Counted from the stretch's first letter, positions 8,897-18,301 are shown. The stretch is DNA of 64,000 nucleotides from Roseibium sp. Sym1 (GCF_027359675.1 NZ_CP114786.1:5492501-5556500); one strand, 5' to 3'. A program made the numbers and translations. Notes: generated from the sequence alone by a model not told the origin.

Positions 8897-9877
8897 ATGA
8901 ATCGAACACTCAAAGCACTTGGCCTTGGTGTGGCCATGGCCGTCGGCATCGGCCTGAGCGCGCCGGCCAGCGCCGAAACGACCCTGCGCATCGGCACCGT
9001 CCTTGCGCCCAACGACCCAATGGGTCAGGGGCTGGACAAATTCAAAGCCGAGGTGGAAGCGGCGACCAACGGCGAAGTGGAAGTCCAGGTCTTCCACAAT
9101 TCACAGCTTGGCGACACGACGGAAATGATCGACCAGGCGCGCGCCGGCGCAAATGTGGGCACGGTCACCGACGTTGCACGCCTGTCGAGCTTCGTCCCCT
9201 CGCTGGCGATCATGTCGGCCCCGTTCCTGTTCGACACCTATGAACAGGCAGACACCTTTGCGCTCTCCGACGCCTATCTGGCCTGGGGTGAGGAACTGAA
9301 GGAAAAGTCCGGTCTCGTCATGCTGGCATCGAACTGGTACCAGGGCCCCCGCCACGCCCTCACCCAGAAGCCGATTTCGTCCCCTGAAGATCTTGCAGGC
9401 GTCCGCATGCGGACCATCGGTGCACCGATCTGGATCGAGACCATCCGCGCGATGGGCGCGGAACCCACTCCGATTGCCTGGGGCGAGGTCTACTCGGCGC
9501 TGCAGCTGGGCGCCATCGATGCCGCGGAAGCCCAGCCGACCGCCATCAAGGGTGCCAAGCTTTACGAAGTCATCAAGAACGTGACCAAGACCGGCCACAT
9601 CCAGCTGGTGACGGCCCTGGTCGTGTCTGCCGAGGCCTGGGACCAAATTTCCCCCGAGCACCAGAAGATCGTCCGCGATCTCGCCGTTGAGAACGGCCGC
9701 TACGCGTCGCAGCTGACCATCGACCTCGGCGAAGAGGCCCTCGCCTTTGTCGCGGACAGCGGCGTGACCGTGTCGGAAGTTGATCTCGCCCCCTTCAAGG
9801 AAGCAGTATCAGGCGTGTACGAGCTGCTTGAACTGGAACAGGAAGCGGCGATCGTCAACGAGGTGCTTGGACGCTGA
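8897..9877 (+). CDS. dctP: TRAP transporter substrate-binding protein (DctP family)
   Basis: 326 residues with a signal peptide (MNRTLKALGLGVAMAVGIGL, cleavage near ASA-ET at about 27). It has the DctP fold with the conserved stretch GVRMRTIGAPIWIETIRAMGAEPTPI, whose Arg normally pairs with the substrate carboxylate. It is the periplasmic receptor of a Na+-coupled TRAP importer with the two following genes. AGGAGG-like bases lie in front. The ligand is probably an organic or sugar acid, consistent with the divergent lactonase (inference). Confidence 0.92.
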   Translation: MNRTLKALGLGVAMAVGIGLSAPASAETTLRIGTVLAPNDPMGQGLDKFKAEVEAATNGEVEVQVFHNSQLGDTTEMIDQARAGANVGTVTDVARLSSFVPSLAIMSAPFLFDTYEQADTFALSDAYLAWGEELKEKSGLVMLASNWYQGPRHALTQKPISSPEDLAGVRMRTIGAPIWIETIRAMGAEPTPIAWGEVYSALQLGAIDAAEAQPTAIKGAKLYEVIKNVTKTGHIQLVTALVVSAEAWDQISPEHQKIVRDLAVENGRYASQLTIDLGEEALAFVADSGVTVSEVDLAPFKEAVSGVYELLELEQEAAIVNEVLGR

Positions 9878-9926
9878 TCCTTGCTCGCAAGGTGGCGCGG
9901 ACAAATTTATCATAGGCTGAACCTTC

Positions 9927-10379
9927 ATGTTGAGACGCGTTGAATTTGCCTGCGCCGCCCTGTTGCTGGTTGCAGTGGTTCTCTTGATCGCAGTTGCCTC
10001 GGTCGCAAGGGCAATCGGCTCGCCGCTGATCTGGTCGATCGAGGTGGCACAGCTGCTCTTTCTTTGGCTGTGCATCTTTGCGATCGACCTTGCCATGCAG
10101 CACGGGCGGCATTTCGGAATCGGGCTGCTGCTCGACAATCTGCCGCCCACCGGCCGCAGGGCCGTCGAGATCTTCAATCTTGTCGTTCTGATCGGGCTCC
10201 TCGGCTACCTGATGCAATTTGCCTGGAAGAACATGATTCTCATGCACCCCCGCCTGGATGGGGCCCTGCAGACCCCGGGCTCCTACTTTCACGCCAGTAT
10301 GGTCGTCGGTTTCGCGCTCATGATCCGCACATTGATCGTGAAGCTCGTCGAGACCGTACGAAAAAGGGCTGACGCCTGA
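9927..10379 (+). CDS. dctQ: TRAP transporter small membrane subunit (DctQ)
   Basis: 150 residues, four predicted membrane helices, typical DctQ length. It couples the binding protein to the DctM channel. Its stop and the dctM start share one base (TGATG), so the two are translationally coupled. Confidence 0.9.
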   Translation: MLRRVEFACAALLLVAVVLLIAVASVARAIGSPLIWSIEVAQLLFLWLCIFAIDLAMQHGRHFGIGLLLDNLPPTGRRAVEIFNLVVLIGLLGYLMQFAWKNMILMHPRLDGALQTPGSYFHASMVVGFALMIRTLIVKLVETVRKRADA

Positions 10380-11662
10380 TGCTTCTTGTCATTGCAGGAC
10401 TCTTTGTCCTTTTCCTGGTTATCGGCATGCCGGTTGCCTTCGCCCTGGCGCTGGCCGCGTTCCCGGTTTTTCTGGCAACGGGCACCATGCCGCCGACCGT
10501 CGCAATCCAGAAGATGGTGACGGCCACCCAGAGCTTTCCGCTCCTCGCGGTGCCGTTCTTCATTTTCGCCGGCAACCTGATGAACTCCACCGGCATTACG
10601 GAGCGCCTGATCAAGTTCGCGCGATTGCTGACCGGATGGCTGGCCGGCGGCCTGGGCCAGGTTTCGATCCTGCTCAGCCTGATGATGGGCGGCATCTCGG
10701 GTTCCGCCGTCGCGGATGCCTCCATGGAAGCCCGGCTTCTCGGCCCAAGCATGATCTCAAAGGGCGGCTATTCGAAAGCGGCAACATCCGCGGTCCTGGC
10801 CTTCGGCTCCATCATCACCGCGACCATCCCGCCGAGCATCGGGCTGATCCTGTTCGGCTTCATCAACGAGGTTTCCATCGGGCGCCTGTTTCTGGCGGGA
10901 ATTGTCCCCGGTGTCCTGCTCACAGCGACACTCATGGTCACTGCCTGGATCGTTGCCAGCAAAAATGGATACAAGCCCGACCTTTCACAGCCCCCCAGCC
11001 TCTCCGAACTCGGAGCCAGCTTCCGGGAGAGCGTCTGGGCTCTGGCGTTTCCGGTGATCCTGATCGTCGGCTTCAGGTTCGGCTTCTTCACCGCCACCGA
11101 AGCAGGTGCCTTCCTGGTGTTTTACGCATTGTTTGTGGGTGTGTTCGTCTACCGGGAACTGTCTTTTGCCAAGCTCTACGATGCCATCACCGGTTCCGTC
11201 CTCGATCTCGGCATGGTGATGCTGCTGATCATGATGGCGGCGGTCCTCGGCTACGCCGTAACGATCGAACAGGGCCCCCAGCAAATCGCAGCCTTCATGA
11301 CCACGCTGACGGAGAATCCGTATCTGATCCTGATACTGGTGCTGCTGCTTCTTCTGGTGAGCGGCATGTTTCTCGAAGGGGCCGCCAACATTCTGCTCGT
11401 GACCCCAATCGTCCTGCCGGTCCTGACACAGGCCGGTTTCGACCCGATCCACATGGGCATTCTCATGGTAACGCTGATCAATATCGGCGGTCTTACGCCG
11501 CCCGTGGGCGTGATCATGTTCACGGTTTGCGGCATTCTCGACGTCAAGACCGGGGCATACGCCAAGGCGTCATCGCCTTATTTCATCGCGATGCTTGCGT
11601 TTCTGGCCCTGCTGGTCGTATTCCCTGCGCTGTCGCTGTTTGTTCCAGGCAAATTGATGTAG
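10379..11662 (+). CDS. dctM: TRAP transporter large permease (DctM)
   Basis: 427 residues with about 12 membrane segments. It has the DctM signatures PLLAVPFFIFAGNLM, MMGGISGSAVADASM and IPPSIGLILFG, and the C-terminal GGLTPPVGV motif. It is the Na+-driven channel of the TRAP system and follows dctQ with a 1-bp overlap. The GntR gene begins 35 bp downstream. Confidence 0.93.
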   Translation: MLLVIAGLFVLFLVIGMPVAFALALAAFPVFLATGTMPPTVAIQKMVTATQSFPLLAVPFFIFAGNLMNSTGITERLIKFARLLTGWLAGGLGQVSILLSLMMGGISGSAVADASMEARLLGPSMISKGGYSKAATSAVLAFGSIITATIPPSIGLILFGFINEVSIGRLFLAGIVPGVLLTATLMVTAWIVASKNGYKPDLSQPPSLSELGASFRESVWALAFPVILIVGFRFGFFTATEAGAFLVFYALFVGVFVYRELSFAKLYDAITGSVLDLGMVMLLIMMAAVLGYAVTIEQGPQQIAAFMTTLTENPYLILILVLLLLLVSGMFLEGAANILLVTPIVLPVLTQAGFDPIHMGILMVTLINIGGLTPPVGVIMFTVCGILDVKTGAYAKASSPYFIAMLAFLALLVVFPALSLFVPGKLM

Positions 11663-11697
11663 GGACCCGGCGTGCCGCTTTGTGAGGTTGTTTGTTC

Positions 11698-12426
11698 ATG
11701 AATGTCAGCTCTTTGTCCGAAGCACTGGTCAAGGCGTCCGACGGTCTCACGGGACCGTTCCAGGTCAATTCGGCGGCCAGCCGTGTCTACACGCGGCTGA
11801 GATACCTCATAGTGTCGATGGATATGCTGCCTGACACGATCCTGTCGCGCGCCGACATCGCGAAGGAAAACGATGTCAGCCAGTCGCCGGTGCGCGAGGC
11901 CATACACCAGCTCGAAAAAGAAGGTCTTGTGGTCTCCTATCCGCAGTCCAAGACCCAGGTCACCCGGATCGACATCGCCCATGCCCGCGAAACCCAGTTC
12001 CTGCGCCTGAGCGTGGAACTGGAAGTTGCCAAGACGCTGGCCGGCGCGAACGATCCGGACCTACTTCTGCCCACGACACGCATTCTCAGGATGCAGAAAA
12101 TGGCGGGCGAAGACCGGGACATCGCCGAATTCAATTCCCTTGACCGGTTGTTTCACCTGTCGCTGTTCCAGGCCGCCGGCGTTCCTTCGCTCTGGCATCT
12201 CATTGCCGGCCGTTCCGGTCACATCGACCGGTTGAGACGTCTCAACCTGCCGGACCCGGGCAAGATGACGGAAGTGCTCAAATCGCATGAGCTCATTCTC
12301 AAGGTGATCAGCGACGGTGACCTGCAGCAGGTGGAGACCCATGTCAGATCACACCTGACCGGGACATTGACTTCGGTTCCGCACATCATGAAGGCGCATC
12401 CGGAGTATTTCGGCGAAACCGCGTGA
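11698..12426 (+). CDS. GntR-family (FCD/FadR-like) transcriptional regulator
   Basis: 242 residues from the ATG at 11698; the in-frame TTG at 11692 is less likely, and GAGG lies about 10 bp upstream of the ATG. The N-terminal winged helix includes LSRADIAKENDVSQSPVREAIHQLEKEGLV. The C-terminal all-helical FCD ligand domain covers about residues 95-225. As the last gene of the TRAP operon it probably senses the transported acid or a catabolite and represses its own operon. Confidence 0.88.
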   Translation: MNVSSLSEALVKASDGLTGPFQVNSAASRVYTRLRYLIVSMDMLPDTILSRADIAKENDVSQSPVREAIHQLEKEGLVVSYPQSKTQVTRIDIAHARETQFLRLSVELEVAKTLAGANDPDLLLPTTRILRMQKMAGEDRDIAEFNSLDRLFHLSLFQAAGVPSLWHLIAGRSGHIDRLRRLNLPDPGKMTEVLKSHELILKVISDGDLQQVETHVRSHLTGTLTSVPHIMKAHPEYFGETA

Positions 12427-12475
12427 CATCGCCCATCGGCAGCGTCGCGGCCCGCCAGGAACATGACTGAAAAAC

Positions 12476-12496
12476 AACCGGCCTTGTCCGGTTTGC
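12476..12496 (+). terminator. Possible weak terminator after the GntR gene
   Basis: AACCGG and CCGGTT pair across a 6-nt loop and are followed by TTTG. The stem is short, so this is only a candidate end for the TRAP operon transcript. Confidence 0.3.
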
Positions 12497-12562
12497 GGTA
12501 AATCAGCCTTGCCGCCCCGGCCGTCTGCTGCTTTCCTCCCAGGCTGTGGAGGAGACCGCGTC

Positions 12563-13444
12563 ATGCAAACGGCCACGGCCGCCCCAGGGGTCAAGGCGAC
12601 AACAGGCATCATGATGATGTGCGCCGGCGTGGCGTGCCTGTGTGTCAACGATGCCATCGGCAAGACACTGACGGCCGGTTACAATCCGCTTCAGATCCTG
12701 TTCCTGCGCAATGCCATCGCCCTGCCGATTGCCGCCCTGATCGCCTTTCACCTCGGCGGACCATCGGCGCTGCGCTCGCACCGACCGGCGGCACATCTTC
12801 TGCGTGGTATGCTGTGGCTGCTGGCAGCGACGATGTTCTTCACGTCCTTCATCTATCTCGGCCTCGCAGAAGCGACCACGCTGATCTTCGCCATGCCGGT
12901 GTTTGTCACCGCGATCTCCGCGGTTGTGCTGCGCGAGCGGGTCGGCTGGCGGCGCTGGTCAGCAGTGCTCTCCGGGTTCGTGGGCGTGCTGGTGGTGGTG
13001 CGTCCTGGGTTCGGTGCGTTTCAGGCAGCGTCCCTGCTTCCGGTGGCGACCGCTTTCGTCTATGCGCTGTTGATGCTCAGCGCCCGCTGGGTCGATCCGC
13101 GCGAGAGCGTCTGGACGCTGATGCTCTATCTGGTCGGCGCGGGCGCATTGCTGAGCGCCCTGGTCGCGCCCTTTGTCTGGGTTCAACCGAAGCTGGGCGA
13201 TCTCTGGCTGTTTGCCGCCATTGCGTTTTTCGGCACCGTCGGAATCACCTTGATGACCCAGGCATTCCGCTTCGCTCCGGCTGTTGTTATCGCTCCCTTC
13301 GATTACACGGCGCTGATCTGGGCGACCCTGCTCGGCTACCTGCTCTGGGGAGAAATCCCCGACTTCGCCACCTATCTCGGCGCAGCAATCATCATCGCCA
13401 GCGGCATCTATATTGTCTGGCGCGAAAGGCAGCTGGAACACTGA
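12563..13444 (+). CDS. DMT-superfamily (EamA) transporter
   Basis: 293 residues with ten predicted membrane helices in two EamA repeats (about 10-140 and 150-290). The ATG at 12563 is preceded by GGAGGAG; an upstream in-frame start at 12509 would only add non-hydrophobic sequence. Relatives export amino acids or other small metabolites across the inner membrane. The substrate here is unknown. The downstream intergenic region starts with nested miniature elements. Confidence 0.85.
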   Translation: MQTATAAPGVKATTGIMMMCAGVACLCVNDAIGKTLTAGYNPLQILFLRNAIALPIAALIAFHLGGPSALRSHRPAAHLLRGMLWLLAATMFFTSFIYLGLAEATTLIFAMPVFVTAISAVVLRERVGWRRWSAVLSGFVGVLVVVRPGFGAFQAASLLPVATAFVYALLMLSARWVDPRESVWTLMLYLVGAGALLSALVAPFVWVQPKLGDLWLFAAIAFFGTVGITLMTQAFRFAPAVVIAPFDYTALIWATLLGYLLWGEIPDFATYLGAAIIIASGIYIVWRERQLEH

Positions 13445-13468
13445 GGCGGACCTTGATGCGTCCGTCAC

Positions 13469-14061
13469 CTAGGGCCTGTGGGGATTGAGGTTTCGGCCTT
13501 GGCGCGTGTCGAATTTCGGTCTCCGGGTAGAAGGGAAGTCCGCGGTGGTGTGCACAACCACAAGGACTTTCCGACGACCCCGGGGCCGAAATCCGCCGCG
13601 TCCGACAAGGATTTGGCACAAATCGCTCTGTTCGGCGTCGCGAAGGTTTGAAAGGGTCAACCCACTGTTGTCCGGTTTAACTCGGTCCATGTTCAACAGG
13701 TCATTGATTCATTGTCGATATTTCCGCTTTTTCCGATCCGGGACACGTAGCGCCTTACCGCTTGCGCCCCTCTCCCCCCTGGAGGGGGAGATGTCCGGGA
13801 ACCGGACAGAGGGGGGGCGCAGTGGTTCCGCGAATTCGAAAAAGGCCTTGTTTGCCAAGAGGTTGAGCCCCCTCTGCCTCCTATCGGAGACATCTCCCCC
13901 ACCAGGGGGGAGACTGGAACAAGCGGCATAGCCTGATTGTGGTCAGAGGTTCCTGCTTAACCGGAAAGCAGTGGGATCAACCCTTCCTGCACCTTCGCTT
14001 CTTGAACAGGAGCGATTTGCTTCCAAACCAAGGCCAAATCCTAATTCCCCACTGGCCCTAG
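13469..14061. repeat. Miniature inverted-repeat element B1, interrupted by element A1
   Basis: The ends are imperfect inverted repeats starting CTAGGGCC and continuing about 30 bp (left GTGGGGATTGAGG, right complement GTGGGGAATTAGG). The interior carries a long imperfect hairpin (arms near 13616-13660 and 13976-14020) that resembles the hairpin in element B2 at 20977-21246. Another element (A1) lies in the middle, so the original was about 275 bp. There is no coding capacity. It fills the gap between the DMT gene and the convergent secreted-protein gene, whose stop is 5 bp away. Confidence 0.65.
13661..13975. repeat. Miniature inverted-repeat element A1 (nested in B1)
   Basis: 315 bp, nearly the same as A2 at 38831-39143. 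The terminal inverted repeats begin CCCACTG and extend about 20 bp with a few mismatches. Internal palindromes include CTCCCCCCTGGAGGGGGAG and GTCCGGGAACCGGAC. It is flanked by GTCAA and ATCAA, a slightly decayed 5-bp target duplication. No gene is present, so it must be moved in trans by a transposase not seen here. Confidence 0.8.
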
Positions 14062-14065
14062 ACCA

Positions 14066-14878
14066 TCACTCCGATGGCGGTTTGATGTGGTTGGCGGCGG
14101 ACCAGACATTTGGCGAAATATCGCAACCAAGACCCAACTCCTTGAGGCGCGGGGAACGCTGTCCAACCTGATAGGGGCCGGTAAACGTCGGACACTGGCA
14201 GGTGGTCAGGCCGTCTTCATCGGTCTTGCACGGCGCGGTCATGCAGCCCGCATAGAGCCCGCTGTCGCAGGAGGTCGAACCGAAACTGTGTTCAGAGATA
14301 TGCGCGAAGCTGAACGTTGAGATCAGATCCACTTCCGCAAGATCGGGATAAAGCGTCTGCTTCCTGTTGTCGCGGGCGCTGCCAAGCATGGAACAGACGT
14401 CGGCCTGCTTGCATTCGTCAGGCTTGAATTTTGCCTCCGAACACTTGTTCAGGTTGATCATGTTGAGACACTTCTTTCCCAACGGACCACATGTCTCTTG
14501 CGTCTCTTTACGCACATCTTCGTTCAAAATGCTGGTCAACAGCACGTAGTTGAACCGAAATTCCAGACCAAGCTGTTGCCCATCCGGAACCTCGCTCTCC
14601 CCGTCGACGGCATAGCAGGTACATTTGGCTGCCCCGAGATTGTCCGGATCCAGCTCACAGGGCATCACTGGCGGATCTGAATACCGGTGGCTGGGCGTCG
14701 CGATCTCGGGACCGGAATAATAACAAAGCGCATAGGCGTTGCCGGTACAGGCAAGAAATTGCGTCGGCACGGTCCAACTGTCCGACCGCGGCGGCGGCAG
14801 GTCATTGGCGGCTGCCGGCGAGGCCGGCAAGAGACACAAGCTCAACGCGAGCGTTACGGCGGCGAGTATGGTTTTCAT
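14066..14878 (-). CDS. Cysteine-rich secreted protein of unknown function
   Basis: 270 residues. I do not recognise the family. A clear Sec signal peptide ends near ASPAAA-ND (about residue 25). The mature part has 16 cysteines, many in close pairs (KCTC, CQC), suggesting a disulfide-rich periplasmic or extracellular protein. There are no membrane segments after the signal. The gene stands alone between element B1 and the terminator of the RTX operon, upstream of which it reads in the same direction. The isolated position and lack of known motifs leave its role open. Confidence 0.7.
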   Translation of the reverse strand: MKTILAAVTLALSLCLLPASPAAANDLPPPRSDSWTVPTQFLACTGNAYALCYYSGPEIATPSHRYSDPPVMPCELDPDNLGAAKCTCYAVDGESEVPDGQQLGLEFRFNYVLLTSILNEDVRKETQETCGPLGKKCLNMINLNKCSEAKFKPDECKQADVCSMLGSARDNRKQTLYPDLAEVDLISTFSFAHISEHSFGSTSCDSGLYAGCMTAPCKTDEDGLTTCQCPTFTGPYQVGQRSPRLKELGLGCDISPNVWSAANHIKPPSE

Positions 14879-15023
14879 GATTGATCTCCCCTAGCTGCGG
14901 CATGTCTTTCTGATTTTATTTTTCCAGAATTCTATCATTGGTTGCAAATTTCTCCAACCGGAATGAAACAATGAATTCCGCCATGTGCAGCTGCTTGCGA
15001 ACTGACTGTCGCCGCGTGAACAG

Positions 15024-15052
15024 GCAAAAGGGGCCGCCCAGGACGGCCCCCT
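15024..15052 (-). terminator. Intrinsic terminator of the RTX operon
   Basis: On the minus strand, GGGGCCG pairs with CGGCCCC and is followed by TTTTG. It lies about 30 bp beyond the RTX stop codon. Confidence 0.75.
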
Positions 15053-15079
15053 TGCACGCTTGGAAAATTGTATCGGTTA

Positions 15080-18000
15080 TCAGATGAAATCCGTGCCAGG
15101 CACGCTGACGTCCAGGGCACTGCTGCCGTGACCGAGAGCGGCCACAAGATCGGACTGAACGGCATCTCCCTCGCTGGTACCGAACGCACCAAACGTGTCC
15201 GCAGCTCCGTCGAGCAGCTCGAGAATGTCGGCCGAAGCGAAGGTTTCAGAACCGATTGCGACACTGTCGGCACCAAAGGCAACTCCGTCGTCCCAGTCCG
15301 GCTGGTCATAGATCGCCTTCAGGTCGAACTTGAAGCTGTCGGCCCCCTGAATGACTTCCAGCCACTCGACGGCGGTGGTGGTGTCGTCCATGCCGTAGAC
15401 AGTTGCCACGGTCTTGTCCTCGAGCTGGATCTGCAGCGTGTCTGCTGCCTTGATGAAGCTGAAACTGTCTTCTTCCATGGCCAGGGCCGAGAAGCTGCGC
15501 AGTTCGATGACGTCGTTGCCGTCAGGGCTCTGGGACAGCTCGTCCAGGTCGGGCAACTCGACACCAAAGCTTTCCAGAAAGGACTGGATACCGTCCGTTG
15601 CCCGTTCACCGATGCTGGCTTCGCCGTCCGCCCAGATCGTATAGGTGTCATCTCCGGCCTCGCCCGAGAGGAACCCGGCGCCGCCGAGGACATCGTTGCC
15701 GATGCCACCCAAGGTGACATTCGCCTTGACCTCATAGGCACCGAAGCCGGCAATCCCGAGATCAGGACTGAAATCGGCCGCAGCTTCGATCACGTTGGCA
15801 ATCGGCTCCGTGATGCCCTTGATGGCGTTGACGGTGGCGGTCAGCGCGGCGCGGAAGTCCTGAACCAGCGGAACGTCGGTCAGGGCATCGTGAATCATGA
15901 TCTTCGTGAAATCCATCACATCCAGGATCACGTCCGATCCGGCCCCGCCGGCATAGAGATTGCCGGCGCTGACGGCCAGGACCTCAGGTGCTTCGCCGTT
16001 GTCGATCTCCTGCTGCATCTCCAGCGCATCGACCAGCTTGTCGAGCCCCTTGCTCGTCATGATCAGGTCATCGCCGTCGCCGCCCATGACAAGCGAGTTG
16101 GTATCGGCCAGGCTGAGCGCGACATCGTTGTCCGCACCGCCGTGAACGATGGTGCCGGGGCCACCGGCAACCAGCAGGTCGGCGCCCTCGCCTCCGAGCT
16201 GCGCCGTCAGGACGAGTTCCTCCGGCAGGGCGCCATTGACGAGCGCGCCGTCACGCTTGCCGTCGTCATCTGTTTCCGTGTTCGGGGAGAGAGTGACGGC
16301 CGCTTCATCGCCGAAGGAAAGGCCGAGCATCACGTCGGTGTCCGCACCGCCATACTGGAACGAAACGGCACCCTTGAATTGTGGCGCCACGACTTTGGCC
16401 GCGGCGACCATGACGTCGGAGCCGTCTCCGCCAAACTGGGCGACACCCTGGCCGCCACCGACGATGATGTCATTGCCGGCGTCGGCATATTGCAGCACGC
16501 CGACACCGCCGCCGACCATGACGTCGTCGCCCTGGCCCATGACCTGCGTCGTTGTGGCCCCGGCACCGAAGGCAAAGTCCTTGCCCGAACCGCCGAACTG
16601 GAAGTTGTTGACACCGCCACCGATCAGAATGTTGGTGCCGCCGCCGGTGGTCTCGAAGTGCTCGTCGAAATTGTCGATGACTTCGGCAAACTTGCCGTCA
16701 TCGAAGCCGAGATCGGACGGAACCGCGCTCCACAGGTGGTCGCCGAACTGGATATTGTTGGCACCGCCGGCCATCAGGAAGTCGTTCCCGGAACCGCCGA
16801 TCTGGATGTTCGCGCCGCCGACCGCAAAGAGCGCATCGTCGCCTGCACCACCATGCTGCAGGTTGAGTCCGGCAACACCGACCAGCACGTCCGCCCCGTC
16901 GCCGCCGAACTGGCCGACATTGGTGCCAAGACCGAACATGCTGTCATTGCCTGTCTCGCCGAATTGCAGGTTGCCGGTTCCGGCAGCGGCCAGGAGGTCA
17001 TTGCCCTCGCCGCCGAACTGGATGTTGGCGACACCGAGCGCCTTCATCCGGTCGTCACCCGTCCCGCCCCACATCGTGTTGACACCGCCGAGCGCGAACA
17101 TGTCGTCATTGCCGGCCTCGCCGTAAACGAGGTTCACGCCGCCGACGGCCTCGATCGTGTCATTGCCATCATTGCCGTGCAGCACGTTGACGCCGCCAAC
17201 AGCCTTGATGGTGTCGTCGCCGGCGCCGCCATAGGCCCATGTTGAACCCGCGGCAGCTTCGATATGATCATCGCCGTTTTCGCCATGAATAACGTTGGAG
17301 ACGCCGTAGCCGAACATGGCATCGTCATCATCGCCGCCGCGCATGACATTCGACGCGCCCCAGCCTTCCATGTGGTCCTCGCCGTCATTGCCGTTCATGA
17401 CGTTCGACGCGCCGTAGCCGTTCATGGTATCGTTACCGGTACCGCCATGCATGACATTCGAGATGCCGTGGCCTTCCATGGTGTCGTCACCGCTGTCGCC
17501 ATGCATCACGTTGGAGGCACCGTAACCGTACATGGCGTCGTTGCCGGTGCCGCCATGCATGACGTTTGACGCACCATGGCCCTCCATGCGGTCATTGCCG
17601 GCATCACCGTGCATTACGTTCGAGGCGCCGTAGCCATACATCCTGTCGTCGTGGTTGCCGCCAGACATGACGTTGGAAGCACCACGACCTTCCATATGGT
17701 CGTAGCCGTCCTGGCCGTACATGACATTGGAGGCGCCGTACCCCTTCATGGTGTCGTTGCCGGTACCGCCATACATCTTGTTGTAGGCGCCATAGCCGTA
17801 GACACCATCATGGCCTGAACCGCCCTTCATGATGTTGGTGGCGCCATAGCCGTAGAGCTTGTCGCTGTAGCTGCCGCCGTCCATGTCGTTATAGACGCCG
17901 TAGCCATAGAGCTTGTCGTAGCCGCTGTCGCCGCGCAGGACGTTCTTGGCGCCGTAACCATAGATATAGTCGTTGCCCGTGCCGCCGGAGAGCTTGTTGT

Positions 18001-18265
18001 AGCCGCCGTAGCCGTAGAGCTTGTCCGTGCCGCTGCCGCCATACAGGTAGTTGGTGGCACCGAAGGCCTTGATCTTGTCGCTGCCGGAGCCGCCATAGAG
18101 GTAGTTCAGCGGTGCCCAGCCTTCGATATAGTCGTTGCCGGAGCCGCCATAGAGCTTGTTGCGGATCGCCGAATAGCCGTAGATCGTGTCGTTGCCGCTA
18201 CCGGCATCCTTCGTGCCGTAAAGCCCGTAGATCTTGTAGGTCTGGTGAATGCTTGTAGAGCCCAT
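15080..18265 (-). CDS. Large RTX-type exoprotein with 18-residue repeats
   Basis: 1061 residues. The N-terminal half (about residues 20-360) is an almost unbroken array of 18-residue units that pair a calcium-type half (GGTGNDAMY) with an Asn-rich half (GYGASNVMH). Further degenerate GGxGxD repeats run to about residue 760. A non-repetitive region follows, and the C-terminus DVSVPGTDFI is typical of type I secretion signals. There is no N-terminal signal peptide. The HlyC-like acyltransferase gene lies 36 bp upstream, implying post-translational fatty-acylation as in pore-forming RTX toxins. No obvious hydrophobic pore-forming domain like that of HlyA is evident, so toxin activity is uncertain. 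No export genes are in the window. Confidence 0.85.
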   Translation of the reverse strand: MGSTSIHQTYKIYGLYGTKDAGSGNDTIYGYSAIRNKLYGGSGNDYIEGWAPLNYLYGGSGSDKIKAFGATNYLYGGSGTDKLYGYGGYNKLSGGTGNDYIYGYGAKNVLRGDSGYDKLYGYGVYNDMDGGSYSDKLYGYGATNIMKGGSGHDGVYGYGAYNKMYGGTGNDTMKGYGASNVMYGQDGYDHMEGRGASNVMSGGNHDDRMYGYGASNVMHGDAGNDRMEGHGASNVMHGGTGNDAMYGYGASNVMHGDSGDDTMEGHGISNVMHGGTGNDTMNGYGASNVMNGNDGEDHMEGWGASNVMRGGDDDDAMFGYGVSNVIHGENGDDHIEAAAGSTWAYGGAGDDTIKAVGGVNVLHGNDGNDTIEAVGGVNLVYGEAGNDDMFALGGVNTMWGGTGDDRMKALGVANIQFGGEGNDLLAAAGTGNLQFGETGNDSMFGLGTNVGQFGGDGADVLVGVAGLNLQHGGAGDDALFAVGGANIQIGGSGNDFLMAGGANNIQFGDHLWSAVPSDLGFDDGKFAEVIDNFDEHFETTGGGTNILIGGGVNNFQFGGSGKDFAFGAGATTTQVMGQGDDVMVGGGVGVLQYADAGNDIIVGGGQGVAQFGGDGSDVMVAAAKVVAPQFKGAVSFQYGGADTDVMLGLSFGDEAAVTLSPNTETDDDGKRDGALVNGALPEELVLTAQLGGEGADLLVAGGPGTIVHGGADNDVALSLADTNSLVMGGDGDDLIMTSKGLDKLVDALEMQQEIDNGEAPEVLAVSAGNLYAGGAGSDVILDVMDFTKIMIHDALTDVPLVQDFRAALTATVNAIKGITEPIANVIEAAADFSPDLGIAGFGAYEVKANVTLGGIGNDVLGGAGFLSGEAGDDTYTIWADGEASIGERATDGIQSFLESFGVELPDLDELSQSPDGNDVIELRSFSALAMEEDSFSFIKAADTLQIQLEDKTVATVYGMDDTTTAVEWLEVIQGADSFKFDLKAIYDQPDWDDGVAFGADSVAIGSETFASADILELLDGAADTFGAFGTSEGDAVQSDLVAALGHGSSALDVSVPGTDFI
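17240..18200. repeat. 54-bp tandem coding repeats of the RTX protein
   Basis: A run of about 17 imperfect 54-bp units encodes the 18-residue protein repeats. Such arrays can expand or contract by slippage. They are coding and are not a CRISPR array. Confidence 0.75.
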
Positions 18266-18301
18266 GTCGAAAAATCCTTGTGTCGGGGGAGGTTATGGAG
18301 C

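Noticed and set aside
15068..17245. Long open frame (725 codons) on the plus strand opposite the RTX gene
   Set aside because: It is the antisense shadow of the repetitive, GC-rich RTX coding sequence; it has no ribosome site and the RTX frame has clear domain logic.
17240..18200. Regular 54-bp repeats suggestive of a CRISPR array
   Set aside because: The repeats are contiguous, in frame and encode the RTX 18-residue units; there are no unique spacers or cas genes.
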